Assembly: GCA_013396635.1 (NCBI GenBank)
Contig: WBMW01004867.1
Coordinates: 1,225,330-1,289,329, forward strand
From: Penelope pileata
Lineage: Eukaryota; Chordata; Aves; Galliformes; Cracidae
Length of the DNA stretch: 64,000 nt
Direction: 5' to 3'
Part shown: in pieces, positions 26,501 to 39,100 of the stretch
Layout: every line of letters starts with the position of its first letter
Position numbering within the stretch: the first letter of the stretch is position 1
Notes under the pieces: model-generated
What the model was told of the DNA's origin: nothing
The model's input: the letters and a program-made list of their open reading frames with translations, nothing else
Databases searched by the model: none
Made by a program: the position numbers and the translations under genes

Positions 26501-27024
26501 TGAGGGCTGCTCTGAAAGTAATACCTCCTATTTTATTATGTTGGCCCACAACATGAGGCAGATGTTGGTGGTATGGCACTAGAGGTTGAACGTTCCCATC
26601 AATATCTTGTCACATTTTGTTGCCATGCGACAGATGGTGTCTGACATGGAAGCATGTATGAAGCAAAGGTGTCGAACTGAATTCCTCCATGAAGAAAAAA
26701 TGGCACCCACTGACACTCGTCGATGCTTGATGAATATTTATGGGGACCAAACAGCGGATGTGAGCACAGTGAGGTGGTGGTGGTCCATTCCAGCAGCAGT
26801 GACAGTGACAGTGGTCACCTCCACTGGTGCAGATTTTTATAAGCGCGGCATGCAGGCTCTTGTTCATCACTAGCAAAAACGTATAGCTGCTAGTGGTGAC
26901 TATACTGAAAAAGAATGTTTTGTAGATAAGAATTTGCTCTATCAAATAGTGTTATTGTGCTCTTTGTATCTGTTATAGTTTCCATGGAAATAAATGGGAG
27001 GCATTACTTTCAGAGCAACCTATG
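26501..27024 (+). mobile_element. Galluhop-type mariner, internally deleted copy
   Basis: The terminal inverted repeats are clear. The left end at about 26503-26527 reads agggctgctctgaaagtaat then acctcc, and the right end at about 26997-27022 is its reverse complement with only a few mismatches. TA dinucleotides at 26499-26500 and 27025-27026 lie symmetrically outside and fit the TA target-site duplication of Tc1/mariner elements. The copy is about 524 bp, whereas an autonomous mariner is about 1.2-1.3 kb. The inside retains an N-terminal transposase remnant and C-terminal remnants but lacks the central catalytic part, so it could move only with a helper transposase. From memory, this end sequence belongs to the chicken/turkey family called Galluhop, in which short non-autonomous copies are common. 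Confidence 0.9.
26586..26873 (+). pseudogene. Mariner transposase remnant (Galluhop)
   Basis: This is a 95-codon frame inside the mariner element. Residues of about 20-58 resemble the N-terminal DNA-binding region of mariner transposases, with 'MKQRCRTEFLHEEKMAPTD' followed by 'YGDQTADVSTVRW'. After that the frame runs directly into sequence from the C-terminal end ('MQALVHH' then a TAG stop). In related copies I recall a tryptophan codon at that position, so the stop looks like a point mutation. Same-frame C-terminal traces continue to about 26993, broken by more stops. The catalytic aspartate triad region is missing. The protein is not functional. Confidence 0.8.
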
Positions 27025-30000
27025 TACATAGCATAGTGCATCCTTTTCAAAATCCATTTGACCAAGAAAAGGAAATAAGCTGCAAAAAATTGATAGAAAA
27101 GAAACAGATTCAAATGCCAAGCAATTATAGATATTTCACCTCCACATGCGAAATATGTCATGTGTTTAACCCCCTAAAACTATGGCTTCTCAGAAAAGCT
27201 TATTTTACAATATGTGGGACTAGGAGATATTCTCAGCTTTCTCCTTTAAAACATATTGGAATCAGTGCATGAAGTAACTACAGCCGAGCCACTAATTAAC
27301 AGTGACACAATACAATTAATTTCAGCTTCCTCTAGGGAGAGATCAGACCATAAAATAAAGTTGTGACACTAATCTTCAGAGAGAGTTATTTAAAAAAAAA
27401 TATGTGGAGAAGCTAATAAAAATGATACAAAAGTAAAGAATGACTACAGTAAACTTTTTAACTACAACATAAAGAAAACTCATGAGATATTAAACGCCTC
27501 AATATCTCATTAAAGTTTGCTTCTCAAGGTCTAAGATTTCAGGTAAAAATTTAATTACTCATCAGAGAAAAAAACTCAAGGCGTCATACAGTGAAGTCTG
27601 AGGCAGTCTTTATGAAAATGGAAGAAAGTGACATTTCAAAGTTTAGCTGAGCTTCTGTAGCATAGCTCTGTGCAGCAGGCTTTCACAGAGGCCTGCACAT
27701 TGACTAGAATAGTTCAGCAAGTCAGTGCCAACAGGCCTTGATTACTTAAAGAGCATCTCTTGAGAAATAGGCGCTTTACACAAAGAGATCTCGTGAAAAG
27801 GCCTACTTGATCATTACAGAACATTTTTCTCTAAATGTTTCCTGATGGATTGGATGAAAACAGTATGGTTTTTTACTAGTGACCTTTCCTCTCTTTGTGT
27901 CCCAAAGCTGTCTTTGTTTGTGAGGAAATAGCTCGACTCTGAGAACGAGGTAGGCAAATATTGACTGCTCCTCATATTGAGTCACACAGTCATGCAGATG
28001 TATTAGAATCTGGATATCAGGATAACACGTACTTTTTGACCAAGCCTGGATCAAAATGTCCTGCCTTCTACAATCCAGGAGAAATTCACCATCTGATGCT
28101 AGACATCCAGGTCTGAGCTAATCAACCTAAGCACTCTGCATTAAATAGAAAGAAACTGTGTTTCTAGAGAGTAATCCACCTTAGCACAAACAAGCTGTCT
28201 AAAAAGGTCAAATGAAGCCCTTTCTGGAATTGTGTTTATCTTCGTCGGCTGCAAAATAAGATTAGGATTACTAGATCAGATTTAGAGATTTAATTCTCAG
28301 GCCTATATAGCAAGACGAGCAAAACCTCCTTCTCATCTTTATCTGTCCACCCAGAGTACCAGAACATATGCTTAACCTTCTTCATTCCCTTCACCTTTTC
28401 AAGGGTGCTTGTCATTCTTGGTACATATAAATTGTCACAAAATTGGTCCAAGCTAAACAAAGGAGTGAGAAGGGAAAACACTGAAAATCCATCTGCTTAT
28501 TCCTTGGTGATCTCTGTAGAATGACCTGACTTAGTTCCAAAACCTCTGAAATTTCCCCAAACAAACATCAGGATCTGGATGTTACTTCCTTATGCCCACA
28601 TCCTGATGTATATTTTTCTTAAGGAAATATATTCTCCATTTATTTATTCTTTATGATCTGACAACGTACAAAGTTTCATTTCACTTACTCTTAGGTCAGC
28701 TTCTACAAAATTTTTCTTATAACGTTCTACAGTTTTTTGAAAGACAGTTCATTTGCATTGCTTCATTTGGCATTCAGGCAGTGTATTATTTAGTATTACA
28801 ACATGTGGAACCCACAGCACAGGGCCTCCCAACTTGAGGCTTGAGCTCCACTGCACTTTCAGAAGGTAAAAGATGCAGAAAAAGGCATTCCAATTCTGAG
28901 CCACAGACCCGCCTCAGAACAACCTGTGCCACTCCTGTACCAGCCCATTTCTCACCAAAGCCCAGCATTACAGTTCAGTTAGCAAAATGTCCCTTCACTT
29001 TGCCAGTGTGAATTACATTTCCACTTGTAAGACATTACTCAGATTATTTTTAGATCTTCCTGCAGAAAGATTTTACTTCCAGACATCAAGTCAGAGTAGA
29101 TATAACCCATTTTATTCTCTTCATCCCCTGCCTTCACAAAAACAAAAAAAAAAGGGAGGGGGGGGAGGAGAAGAGCCTTGGTGTGATGACAAATTATGAA
29201 AACCTGCAGTGGAAGCAACCTGCAGTTGCTGATGGCTCAGTTGTTGTAGAAAGGCCTGCATCTCCTGTATCATTCCCTCATTATGTACCTCCTGACACAA
29301 TACAGTTTTGCTGAATAAGAGAAGGAGGGAGGAATATCTGGATAAGCCTCATAAGCAATTCATAGTTCTTAAGTGAAAAGTATCCTGGTGGCTACTGAGA
29401 GCCAATGCAATTTTTGGCAGATGGAGGCTGAACAGCTATGGTAGTTCTTCCATTTTCTGCACCAGGCTCATATAGCTCCATGAAGCCAAGATACAGAAAA
29501 GGCAGATTTTCTCTGTCTTTCTCCAGCCCTAGAGAATATCTATCACCGGACAGTCAGCAGCTGACTCTAGTTACGATGGTGGAGGGTGGAAAGCGGAGCT
29601 TGCAAATCTTCTGTAGTCAGTCACATAAATGGAACAGACTTCAGACCTTGCTGACAGAAGACCTCTGTATTGCTTGGTCTGTACTACATCTAAAAGCCTT
29701 TGCTTTTCACCAGTTACAGCTGTTTTTTCTCATCTGCCAGTTCAAAAGCAAAACTTAGAAAATATTGAAAGTTGTTGTGCTTTCCTCTGGGAGCATCCTT
29801 AATGTCTTTGTTGAATGGGCAATAGCTGGCTGTTCATTTTGTTTGTGAGTGTGCAGGTAACAAATTTCACTAGAAAAATCAGCTACTCAATTACTTACTT
29901 TTAATATTAGATTAATTTTTAAAACTAATTTCAATTTTTAAGAATTCCCTGCGCCACTAGTGAGTCCCAAAAAATTTATAAATAACTCCTATGTTTTGTT

Positions 30001-31261
30001 TTCTACCTTTATTTGCTAATTATAGAAATGGCTGGTAAAATTTGCTCCCCTAAAAGCCAAAGAGACATCCTGTTGTAATTCCTCACTGTGAAATATAAGA
30101 GATTTTCTTACTAAGTTCTCAAGGAGAGATATCTGATTTATCAAGCCTAGGTAACTTAATTCAGATCAATTCTTCCCCTTCCTTCTCCACATACAAATTC
30201 TGCTGCAAGAAATTACAGAAGTATCCTAGCTCAAAAATGGTAGAAAACAGTGTAAAGAGTTCATGTGATTACAATGAAATCATGTATAATTGTAAATGTT
30301 TAGTAAAAACTTTTTAATATAATTTCTCAAATAGATGCGTAAGGCTTTTTGAACTTCCACATAATTTACATACAAAATCACCTAGTACCAGATGCTGTAT
30401 GATTTTTGTGAAAGACTACTTAGCGTCATGACTACTATATGAAAGTATTTGAATATAAAATTCATTATTAACTTTCAAATGAGTTAATTATCTGTCAATA
30501 CATATTTTAAGTTTAGAGATATTCCAAGAGTTTCTACAACTAGAAAGACTAAATCTCTAATACGTATTAGCTACATGTTGTACAATATTCATGAGCTGTA
30601 TATATGTATTTGTGACATCACTTATAATATGTGAGCCAATAAAAATGTCCATGACTTTCTCCTCTAGTGGCTCTACAAAATGGGAAGATCTCTTTGAGCT
30701 AAATTGGCAGCACATATTTTATTTTCATATCTTCAGTTCCTCTCAAGCTGGAGTAATTGTGTTTGGGAAGAAAAAAAACAAAAAAAGGTCTCTTTGAAGA
30801 CACCAACTAAAGTAGAAACCACACCAGAGCGCTACACGCTGCTGGTCGAACATAGCACAGCAACCCATCTTCTGGCCCCCTGTCTGAGAAGATAGACAAA
30901 ACGTTGTGAAGGAATCACTCTAATCTTGCAGCTTTAGGGCAAAATCTTGTATTGCTTACAGAACAAAACTTTTGATATCTTCCAGTAAACTTTATGAATT
31001 ACATCCTTTAAGTACTGAAACTGTTAATTCTAGGTAATACTGTGTCAGTTTCTGTATCTTATAATAAAAGTTAGAAAATGTCCCCAACTATAATTTTAAT
31101 TTCATTGCTTACACCTCCAAAAAGAAAAAATGAGAAACCAAGATGATAGTCAAGATGAATATCCACTGCTTAGATCACAAATGATCATAAAGTTGAAGAG
31201 ATGAATCCCATTTCTAAGTATTCTCACTTAAATCAACAGAAGTAAAAACATAGGCTATGAA
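27025..31261. other. Unique AT-rich non-coding stretch
   Basis: No gene is recognised; the longest frame is about 106 codons (29438-29758) and matches nothing. An inverted repeat lies at 27482-27510. At about 29141-29168 an A-rich run passes into a G-rich run that includes eight or nine consecutive G. Otherwise I see ordinary AT-rich DNA. Confidence 0.6.
27482..27510. repeat. Inverted repeat, 10-bp stem, 9-nt loop
   Basis: The arms atgagatatt (27482-27491) and aatatctcat (27501-27510) are exact reverse complements around a 9-base loop. It is probably a chance hairpin in AT-rich DNA; no surrounding element is recognised. Confidence 0.85.
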
Positions 31262-31500
31262 TTCACAGAATCACAGAACTGCAGGAATTAGAAGGGACCT
31301 CTAGAGATGATCGAGTCCAAACCCCCTGCCAAAGCAGGTTCCTTACAGCAGGTCGCACAGGTAGGCATCCAGACAGGTCTTGAATATCTCCAGAGGAGAC
31401 TCCATAACCTCCCAGGGCAGCCTGTTCCAGTGCTCCGTCACCCTCACTGTGAAGAAGTTCTTACACACATTGGTGTGTGAATTCATGTGAAACTCAAGAT
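31262..31500 (-). mobile_element. CR1 LINE 3' end, minus strand
   Basis: The low end has the CR1 terminus in reverse (attcacagaatcacagaa), then the complement of the 'cctctagaggtcccttc' block. After this come the 'gcaggtcgcacaggtaggcat' and 'ccagggcagcctgttccagtg' blocks typical of CR1 ORF2's last codons and 3' UTR. Only about 240 bp are present, so this is a strongly 5'-truncated copy without coding capacity. It has the same diagnostic layout as the copy at 57599-58100, which suggests the same or a closely related subfamily. Confidence 0.92.
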
Positions 31501-32399
31501 TTTATAGCCAGATAAAATAATATTGGTCTCCATTGGATCTTAGTATGAAACTTCATTGCCTTGAACATGAGAAAACAGGGGGTTGAGAGGAGAAACTATT
31601 CCTAAATGGGATGTAGTATTTCTTATACTTTTTTGTTTTTTTTTTACAAAAAGTGCTGAAATTATAAAACATGTTTATATGAAACAAGCAGTGACATCTT
31701 AATGAATTAAGCCAAGTTATTTCCTGACTCTGAAGTTCTGGTCAGATTGATAGTTTTGTGGGGTTTTGGGTGAAAAAAAATAGTTCCCCACCTTCCTCAT
31801 GATCATTATATCAAATTATTCAAAATTCAGTTACAGTAGAAAGAAATTCATAAACTTCTGTACTGACAGACAATGCATTTCTTCAGAACCAAAAAAAAAT
31901 GATTTTCTTTTTTCCTGGAAAAATATTTTCCTATTGACAGTTTCCTTTTCTATCATTTCTGCTTACCTCCCATCCCCAAAACTATTCCACTTTCAGACAC
32001 CTGGTACAGTCGTGTTTAACATGATGCAGCCTCCTATTGAAACCTGTAAAGTACACAATACACAGAACAGTAAATCTACCAAAACACTTCTTTTGAGAAC
32101 TTTGTCTGGAGTTGACTATTCCTAGTAGACTTACTCATATCTAACAAGACGAGAATAACTCCCACTGAAATAAGCCAGTGCCATAGATAACGGTGTGTCT
32201 GGTTGGGAATAACAGATCTTTTCTTCTCCTAAGATGCTTCTAGATGTGTTTAAATACATTTCCATGTTTGTGCAGTGTATGCAGTCACTCACTGCTGTCA
32301 GATACTGGAAACTACACTCAAAGGAGGTTTTAATTTTGGAAATAACAAACAGTTGAGAAGCTTAAGCTCTGGAGAGACTACTAATGAAACTCCATATTA

Positions 32400-32760
32400 G
32401 AAGTCCTGCTTTGTGGCTATCTGACATCATAATTTAATCTTGCAAATATTCATCAGGCCTGAAAATTGCTAGATGGAGAACAGAAAGAATATTCCCTAAA
32501 AACCTGGAGAACATTTAAACTTAATTAGGCGCTACAAATAAATTACTTAAATTTGCAATGCTAATCAGATGACCATAATATTATAACTTGTATATAATGT
32601 TTGTTTCTAGGTAATTGCGAGGCAGCTTGCTGTTACTCATTCAAAGTCACCAGATTTCAATCTTTCTGAGAAGTTGTCATTACTTACATTTAATCAAGGT
32701 TAATAACAATTTGTGTTGTCGCCAGCATTGTAGCTGAACCCTGCTGCCAGTTGTTTCTGT
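32400..32760. promoter_or_regulatory. Candidate conserved non-coding block
   Basis: This is repeat-free DNA with balanced complexity and many homeodomain-type cores, including TAATTA at 32522-32527 followed closely by the less common ggcgctac, and further ATTAC and CTAATC words. The texture resembles deeply conserved vertebrate enhancers near developmental genes. This is pattern judgement only; no alignment was possible. Confidence 0.25.
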
Positions 32761-35171
32761 GAGTTTTTATCCCAAGTGACATCTACCAGGTTTTTCAAAT
32801 GGTGAATTCAGCAGGATGAGGACTCTGCAGCATATCCCACATGTGGTCATTCTCCATCTACTGACTGGCTGAAGAATTTTAGGTTCTGCTTCTGCAGGGT
32901 AACCTCTCTTTAATACAAGAGGAAGGTCCTGGTGTTCTGAAACACCTGGCAAGATCTCTGGTTTCAAATCTTTATTCATACAGAATTAATACGGAGTGGG
33001 GAAAGCAGCTAGCCATTAAAATCTAGAAAGTCAGACTAGTGTCAGGCTGATTTTTCTTTATTCCTTCTTTGTTCATTCTTATAACCTAAAAAAAAATTAT
33101 ATTTTCAGTAGTTCATAATTTGGGGATTGAAGTCCCACTGATTAGTAGAACTTTTTCCAGACAACATGAATACCTTAAGCCAATGATTTTTTTTTTATAT
33201 CAATTGTTCAAAAATAACTCCTTTATAAACTGTTTCTCAAGTGACTAACATTTATGATTCTTTATCAATCTCATGAAATCGTGGTATCTCACAGTGTTCA
33301 AAACCACCATTGTGACTCCAGGAGCCAAGGAGTCTTAGTTATTTTTCCAATCAAAGTTCAGCATCTAGATATCACAGTAAGAAGTACTTTAAAAATCCAC
33401 TTTATCAACAGCCAAGATAGAAATTTCTTTTATATTAACACAATCAGCAAGCAGTTTTCAAGGCACAAATTTAAGAAACTGTGAGGATTTGAAACTAGAT
33501 GTGATTTTCTGTCAATGAAGCTGATGAAAAGAAAGAAAGCCACATAGGGGAAGACATTTTCAAATTGTCCCTATCAACACATGTTTTAGGCAATCAAAGA
33601 AAAATTTGAAGGTGATATACATATTACTTGTGCTATCTTCTATCATCAGTCTCCACAAAATTATGCTACGAACCCGCAATCTGATCTGAAAATATACAGA
33701 ATCTTCCAAAAGAAAGCACTGCCTGCAGGCTGAGTGTCTGCTGTTCTTCCCCTTCCACTCAGTCTGAAGTGGATTACCTGAAAGTGGAATACAGACAATG
33801 GTTCCCTGCTACTATCAGCTCATTCACAAACATTACTTAATTTGGTATTAATTTGTGAGACGGTATATTGATTCACCTTAAAAAAATAAAATGAAAAAAA
33901 AAAGCCAAAGGCTTGATTTTATACATGTGGAAATTATTTTAGAAATTTTAAAAAGCAGGCAACCCTACTGAGTATAAAAATAATTAGCAGTAATGCCCAA
34001 AAAAAAAAATTCATAAAAAAAGAGCAATAGAAAAAGTCATCTCCACTCTTTAATTTCTGTCACACAGTATACAATTTTTCCAAAACAGAGCTTATGTCAC
34101 TTCAACAGTGCCTGGTGAGATATATATTATTTTGATCTGTTTTGATATTGGTAGTTTTAGAACGTATGGTCTAAGTTTAAAGGAAACAATGTATGAACAG
34201 GTCCCAAGCATATACTCTAAACTGCGAGTCCATACAGAAAAAAAAAGTCATAGATCAAAACAGTCCCTATAAACCAAATGTTACATTGCTATGAAAAAAT
34301 GAGCTAGCATCCTTTGCCCAAGACTTCACTTTACTCTGATAAACACATTAAGTACTCTACTGCTTATCACCTTACCATCTCTTTTAAAACACTGGCTTCC
34401 AAGGGGAAGTCTGTGAAGTCTGCTAGGGGCCTTACAGCAGGGCAGGTAGAAAAGCAGTGTCCCTTGCAGGCAGCCCCCAGTACGCATCCCCAGCCCAGCC
34501 CAGCCCTTCCCTTCTGCTGCATTCCCCAGTGCCAGACTGACCACAGCTTGGGTGCACAGAGCTGAGGGGCACTTCTACCTGCTCCATGGAAGTCCACCTA
34601 CAGAACTGCTTGGTGGAGAACAGCAGAAGATGAACTGGAGAGTCCCTGAAGGATCAGACCCTACCGTATCATATTAGGGAGATGTGCCATGTACTTGTGT
34701 GTGTGTTTCTAAGTGTCAAGACGTAGCTCGACAAATATTTTTGCTTGGAGAAGTCACTTTAAGAGATTCTCACTTTGGCTTCTGGTCCTTGTGCATCTTC
34801 CACAGTTCTCAGATGCATCATTTTCTGGAAAGGTATTTTTAACTCATATTATTTCCCAGTCTTGGCGCGCAGAACACATCTGCAGATCACTTGTAAAATC
34901 ACAGAGCTGGAGAGCTGAGGTGGGAAGGTGGGGATAGGCACCCAAAACTTGAGATCTCCTCAGCTGCCTTTGTATGTTCAAATAGATCCTGAAAGTGTAC
35001 AAGTATGCCATCTTCAGACTAAGCATTTTTTTCCTCATACTATAAGAAAAGAATTAATAAGAAATGAGGTCAACACTACCAGTGACACGCTGCTCATTGC
35101 TTCAGTTTCTCACCTTCCAGTAACACCATTAGATCGACAGCTGCTGTGTAAAAAGTGTGGCTATGACTATA

Positions 35172-35282
35172 CAATAAAAAAAAAAAAAAGGTTAAAACAA
35201 GAAAAGAAAGAGACAACACAGAGAGGAGATGAAAAGAAAAACTGAAAAATGCAACCTGTGAAAAAAGAATAAAGAAAGAATC
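35172..35282 (+). repeat. Purine-rich low-complexity tract
   Basis: About 110 bases are almost all A and G, opening with a run of 13 A just after an ataca step. On the minus strand this gives phenylalanine-rich spurious frames. It may be a decayed (GAAA)n-type simple repeat. Confidence 0.75.
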
Positions 35283-36074
35283 CAAGCCAAGCATAGCGTA
35301 CCATTTCAAATTTGCTTTCTTTCTCACATGCTGCAATGAACTTTCTCATCATCATCTTCCTCATAAGTATAGCATGCATGGCTACAAAAATATATTTTGG
35401 TAAGGATAAGAGCTATTGCTGTAACAAAAAGGTGGGTGTGTTCAGTGCTCTCTTTCTTCCATGAGTTGCAAAGTTCCTGTATTTGTGGCTTTGCCTTTTT
35501 GAACCATTAAAATGATCTTTTCTTCACATCACACACAGCTATACGGTGAACTTTTTCCAGCACTTCTATTCAGTGTTCAGTAGAAAATGAGCAGGGGGTG
35601 CCACAGAGAGTCATGCTGCATTACGCAGAGAACGTCTCTAGAACAGTGTAAGCGGAGAGCAGGCACAGTGACTTGTTCCAATGTTCTTGTTCTGCCCAGC
35701 TCCTGATGTGCATGCACTGGCACTCTGCACCCAGGGACATCACTGACCTGGTAAAAGCATTTGCATGAGTGTAGCAAAGAAAAATGCTGGTGTTTGCCAT
35801 GAAGAGACTACAGTCACTTGAACATATATGTTTATTCATCCTGGGCCACTGATTTAAGGACCATTGATGTTCACTCTCAGTTTTCCAGGTCAACAATATT
35901 CCCATTAACACTCCTAGCAGAATTACAGTCTCATTTCCATCAGCTGATGTGCAACCAGCACATTTGGTCAATCCTGGTTTAGCAGAGAGCATGAGAAGCC
36001 CCAGATCCTTCCTGTCCCCCACTGGCTCTGCTCACTCAGCAGCCAGCCATCAGCAGGCACCTGTGGCCCTGAGC

Positions 36075-36119
36075 ATGCTGTGCTGATTGTTTTGTTGCCT
36101 TGTGCACCGAGCACAGCAT
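36075..36119. repeat. Inverted repeat, 10-bp stem, 25-nt loop
   Basis: The arms atgctgtgct (36075-36084) and agcacagcat (36110-36119) are exact reverse complements. The 25-base loop does not fold further in an obvious way and the stem is too short for a normal miRNA precursor of about 60-80 nt. The surrounding DNA is somewhat GC-richer than average. Confidence 0.85.
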
Positions 36120-39100
36120 TATTAAGCCTGACAGCTATAAAGACGCACACCCTGCCTAGCATGCATATATCACAGACGTGGACAGATCTTCCAGGGTATC
36201 TGTAACTTCACGGCTGCTCCAGTATTAGAGGCAGAGTGCCAGGCAAAGGCTTGCAAAAAGATCCTTCACCCTCCAGTGCAGGTATCTCTGAGCTATGCAA
36301 TCAATCACCAGCGCTGCCCTCGGCGCGCTCTGCTGACAGACCCACCTGCAGTTCACTGCCACACCTCCTCACAGCATTTCAGGCCTAGGAAGGAGGATAT
36401 ACTTTTGGACAGAGAAGCAATATTTTACTATATATCATAAATTACAGAGAAGAAAAGATGTAACATATAGTTTGCTTTGCCTACATTCATGTGCCATATG
36501 CAGGCCTGATAAAGCATGGCTTTGTGATTAAGCAATACCAGCTGTTAAACCGATAAAACAAGGAAAACATCCAAGGATTCCTCATTTTTAACTCATCCAA
36601 AGAGGGGGAAAAACAAAATAATTTGACATAATTGTTCAGTTTGAGTGAAACTTCATTTTGCTTATCCATATGAACAACAAAAGTCTACATTAATAGTGCT
36701 TACAGCAACTGGCTTTTTCTCCAGGAACTGCTTGCCTTGAGCCCGGGAGAAGTTCTCTCACCATTCAGACACGTGATACAGCAGCAATAACACATCTTCG
36801 CCCACAAGACTCATTCTTTCCTTTTTATTCCCCAGCAGAAAGCATGTAGAGAATCTGGCCTCGTTTGCAAATACTTTCAGGAGTTCCCACACTGCAGCTT
36901 CCATAAGATGCATTCCCAGTTCCAGCACAGCAAATGTAGCACAGCTTTGCCTGTGCATTGGGCAACAATACACTGGAAATAATTTTGACGGGAATTAGTG
37001 TTTCTCTTGTGGAAAGCACTGACCTTTGCAGCACAAAGAGTGGGACAGGCAGTAACTGTCACGCATATGCACGTTTTGCTCCCTGTCTCGGAGTTTGGAG
37101 ATGAGTTTTTCACGAGGGTCAATAAACTGGCAACCATTAGAGGAAACAGTGTGGGAGGCATAAGAAGTATAAATTTATTAACTCATCAAAGAGTATAACA
37201 ACTGCATTTATGTAGGATGAAAGATGTGAATAAACTTTTACAGCCTATGGTTACCTAAATCATGATGTTGTTTGGTACCCCGTTACACTTATGCAGACAA
37301 AAAGTTTATTACTTCTAGCATTTCTTAGCTGTGACTATTTCTTTTGACTTCTCTTCCCTTGATAACTCTTTCTATTCTGTTCTGAGTGCAACACAAAGGC
37401 AATAACTTGCTTCACATTCTATAAAAGGTCTCCAAAAGTCATCGCTGCACTCCCTTTAGCGTACTAGGAATTCGCTCTGTTTGCTTACCTCTGTGTCCTA
37501 CTCCACGTTTATTCTGAGATTTTGAGGCTTTGAGGTACTGTTTAAGGTCTGAAGTCTCTGCTGCACTATCTTAGAGACAATGAAGGTACCAGCAGACTGT
37601 CAGCTGTTTGCTTCCATGGAACAGCTTTGTACCATTTAATGTGGCCTTTACGACTTCAGTGATCTGCTGACAATTAGGAAACTACTAGATCTAAGCCAAT
37701 CAGCACATGCTAATTAGCATCTAGAAAGTCAGTGAGTAAAATTTCTCATGTTTTTCCTTGAGCCCAGTTCAGAATCATAGCTTACCTAAATCCCTCAACC
37801 TCTCCCTAACTTCTTTGTCCCCAAATAACGTTACTTCAATCTGCATTCAGCTGCTGAGATTTCCCACTTTAAAACTATGTCAAGACACTGATACTGTTTT
37901 GACATTGCAGGCTGTAATGCAGAAGATTTGACATTTCTTAGAAAGAGGTAGATAAAATGTATTTCAAATAAAGGAACAGCCAGTTTTAAAATGTTTCATC
38001 AAGAAGAGCCAGGCCATCATGGCAGGAAACTATTCACAGACTTAGAAAAACTGTTTGGAAAAGTGGATTATTTTAAGATAGAGTCTTCCTAATACAGAAA
38101 CTCTGTAGTAAATATTATTATGCGCTCAGGCTCAAATTTTAAAGCATGATTGCCTAATGTCAGCTGCCTAAACCAAACGTAAGTGCTGAATGCCAGCAAG
38201 TCCTACTGCAGCGCTTTCTACTTCTCTGTCATGTAGGCTTTAATATGATAAATACTTTGATAAAACCAATCCATTTATTTAGATGTCCATATAAGGTATA
38301 AGCTAGCATACCAAATTTCAGACTGATGAAAATGATTTTCCGTCAAAGCATGAAACGTTTCTGCAGTGAAAATGCTGACACATTCTTAACAGTAACAGCA
38401 AATCAAGATCCCAGAATAGACTGTGCTTTTATTTGTTCTCAAAAAAACAATTTCATTAAACCTCGTAAAACCCATTATTGAAACCCCCATTACATGAGTA
38501 CTTGATGGAATTTGGCAAGCAGTGGTTTTTTTGTTAAAGCATATGTATAGTTCCTGAGTAAATCAGTAGATAATAGTTTTTCTAGAAGAAAAATCATGGA
38601 CAAAGGGTGCCATTATAGCAGTAAAATCACATATCTGTATGTGCTCCAGAGAAAAAGTCAGCATTTCTGACATTTCTTAAAACTATCCACATATCCAGCA
38701 TATAAATGCAAACATGAGCTTAGGGAGCAGAGGGGTGGGAATTGGAACTGGACACTTTGAGAACTGTACAGTCACGTATTAGTAGATCTACAGACAGTCA
38801 GGGCCTACTGCATCTTTGCTTCTTTTTTATTTTAAGAAACAAACACAAGATACAACGCCTCTATTTTTACAAAACAAAATATGATGTAGAATAAGGACAT
38901 ATTTCATGCATAAGCAATATGGGTATGTTTTTGAGTAGCTCCTTAAGTTTAACTCATTGCTTCTCAAGCCCAGCCCTTGATTCTTCTCCTGCTATTGATG
39001 GTGGCCGCTTGGACACCTGCCATATTCAGCTGCATTTTGTTTGTATTTCAATAAGCAACTGGACTGCAATAAACAAAATGTTAAGGATGGATCCTTAGCA

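Noticed and set aside
35621..36022. 133-codon frame, minus strand, in GC-richer DNA
   Set aside because: No recognisable domain, and two other frames overlap it; no splice signals support an exon.
36136..36142. TATAAAG word as a promoter
   Set aside because: A lone TATA word is common in AT-rich DNA, and no CCAAT box, initiator or downstream exon accompanies it.
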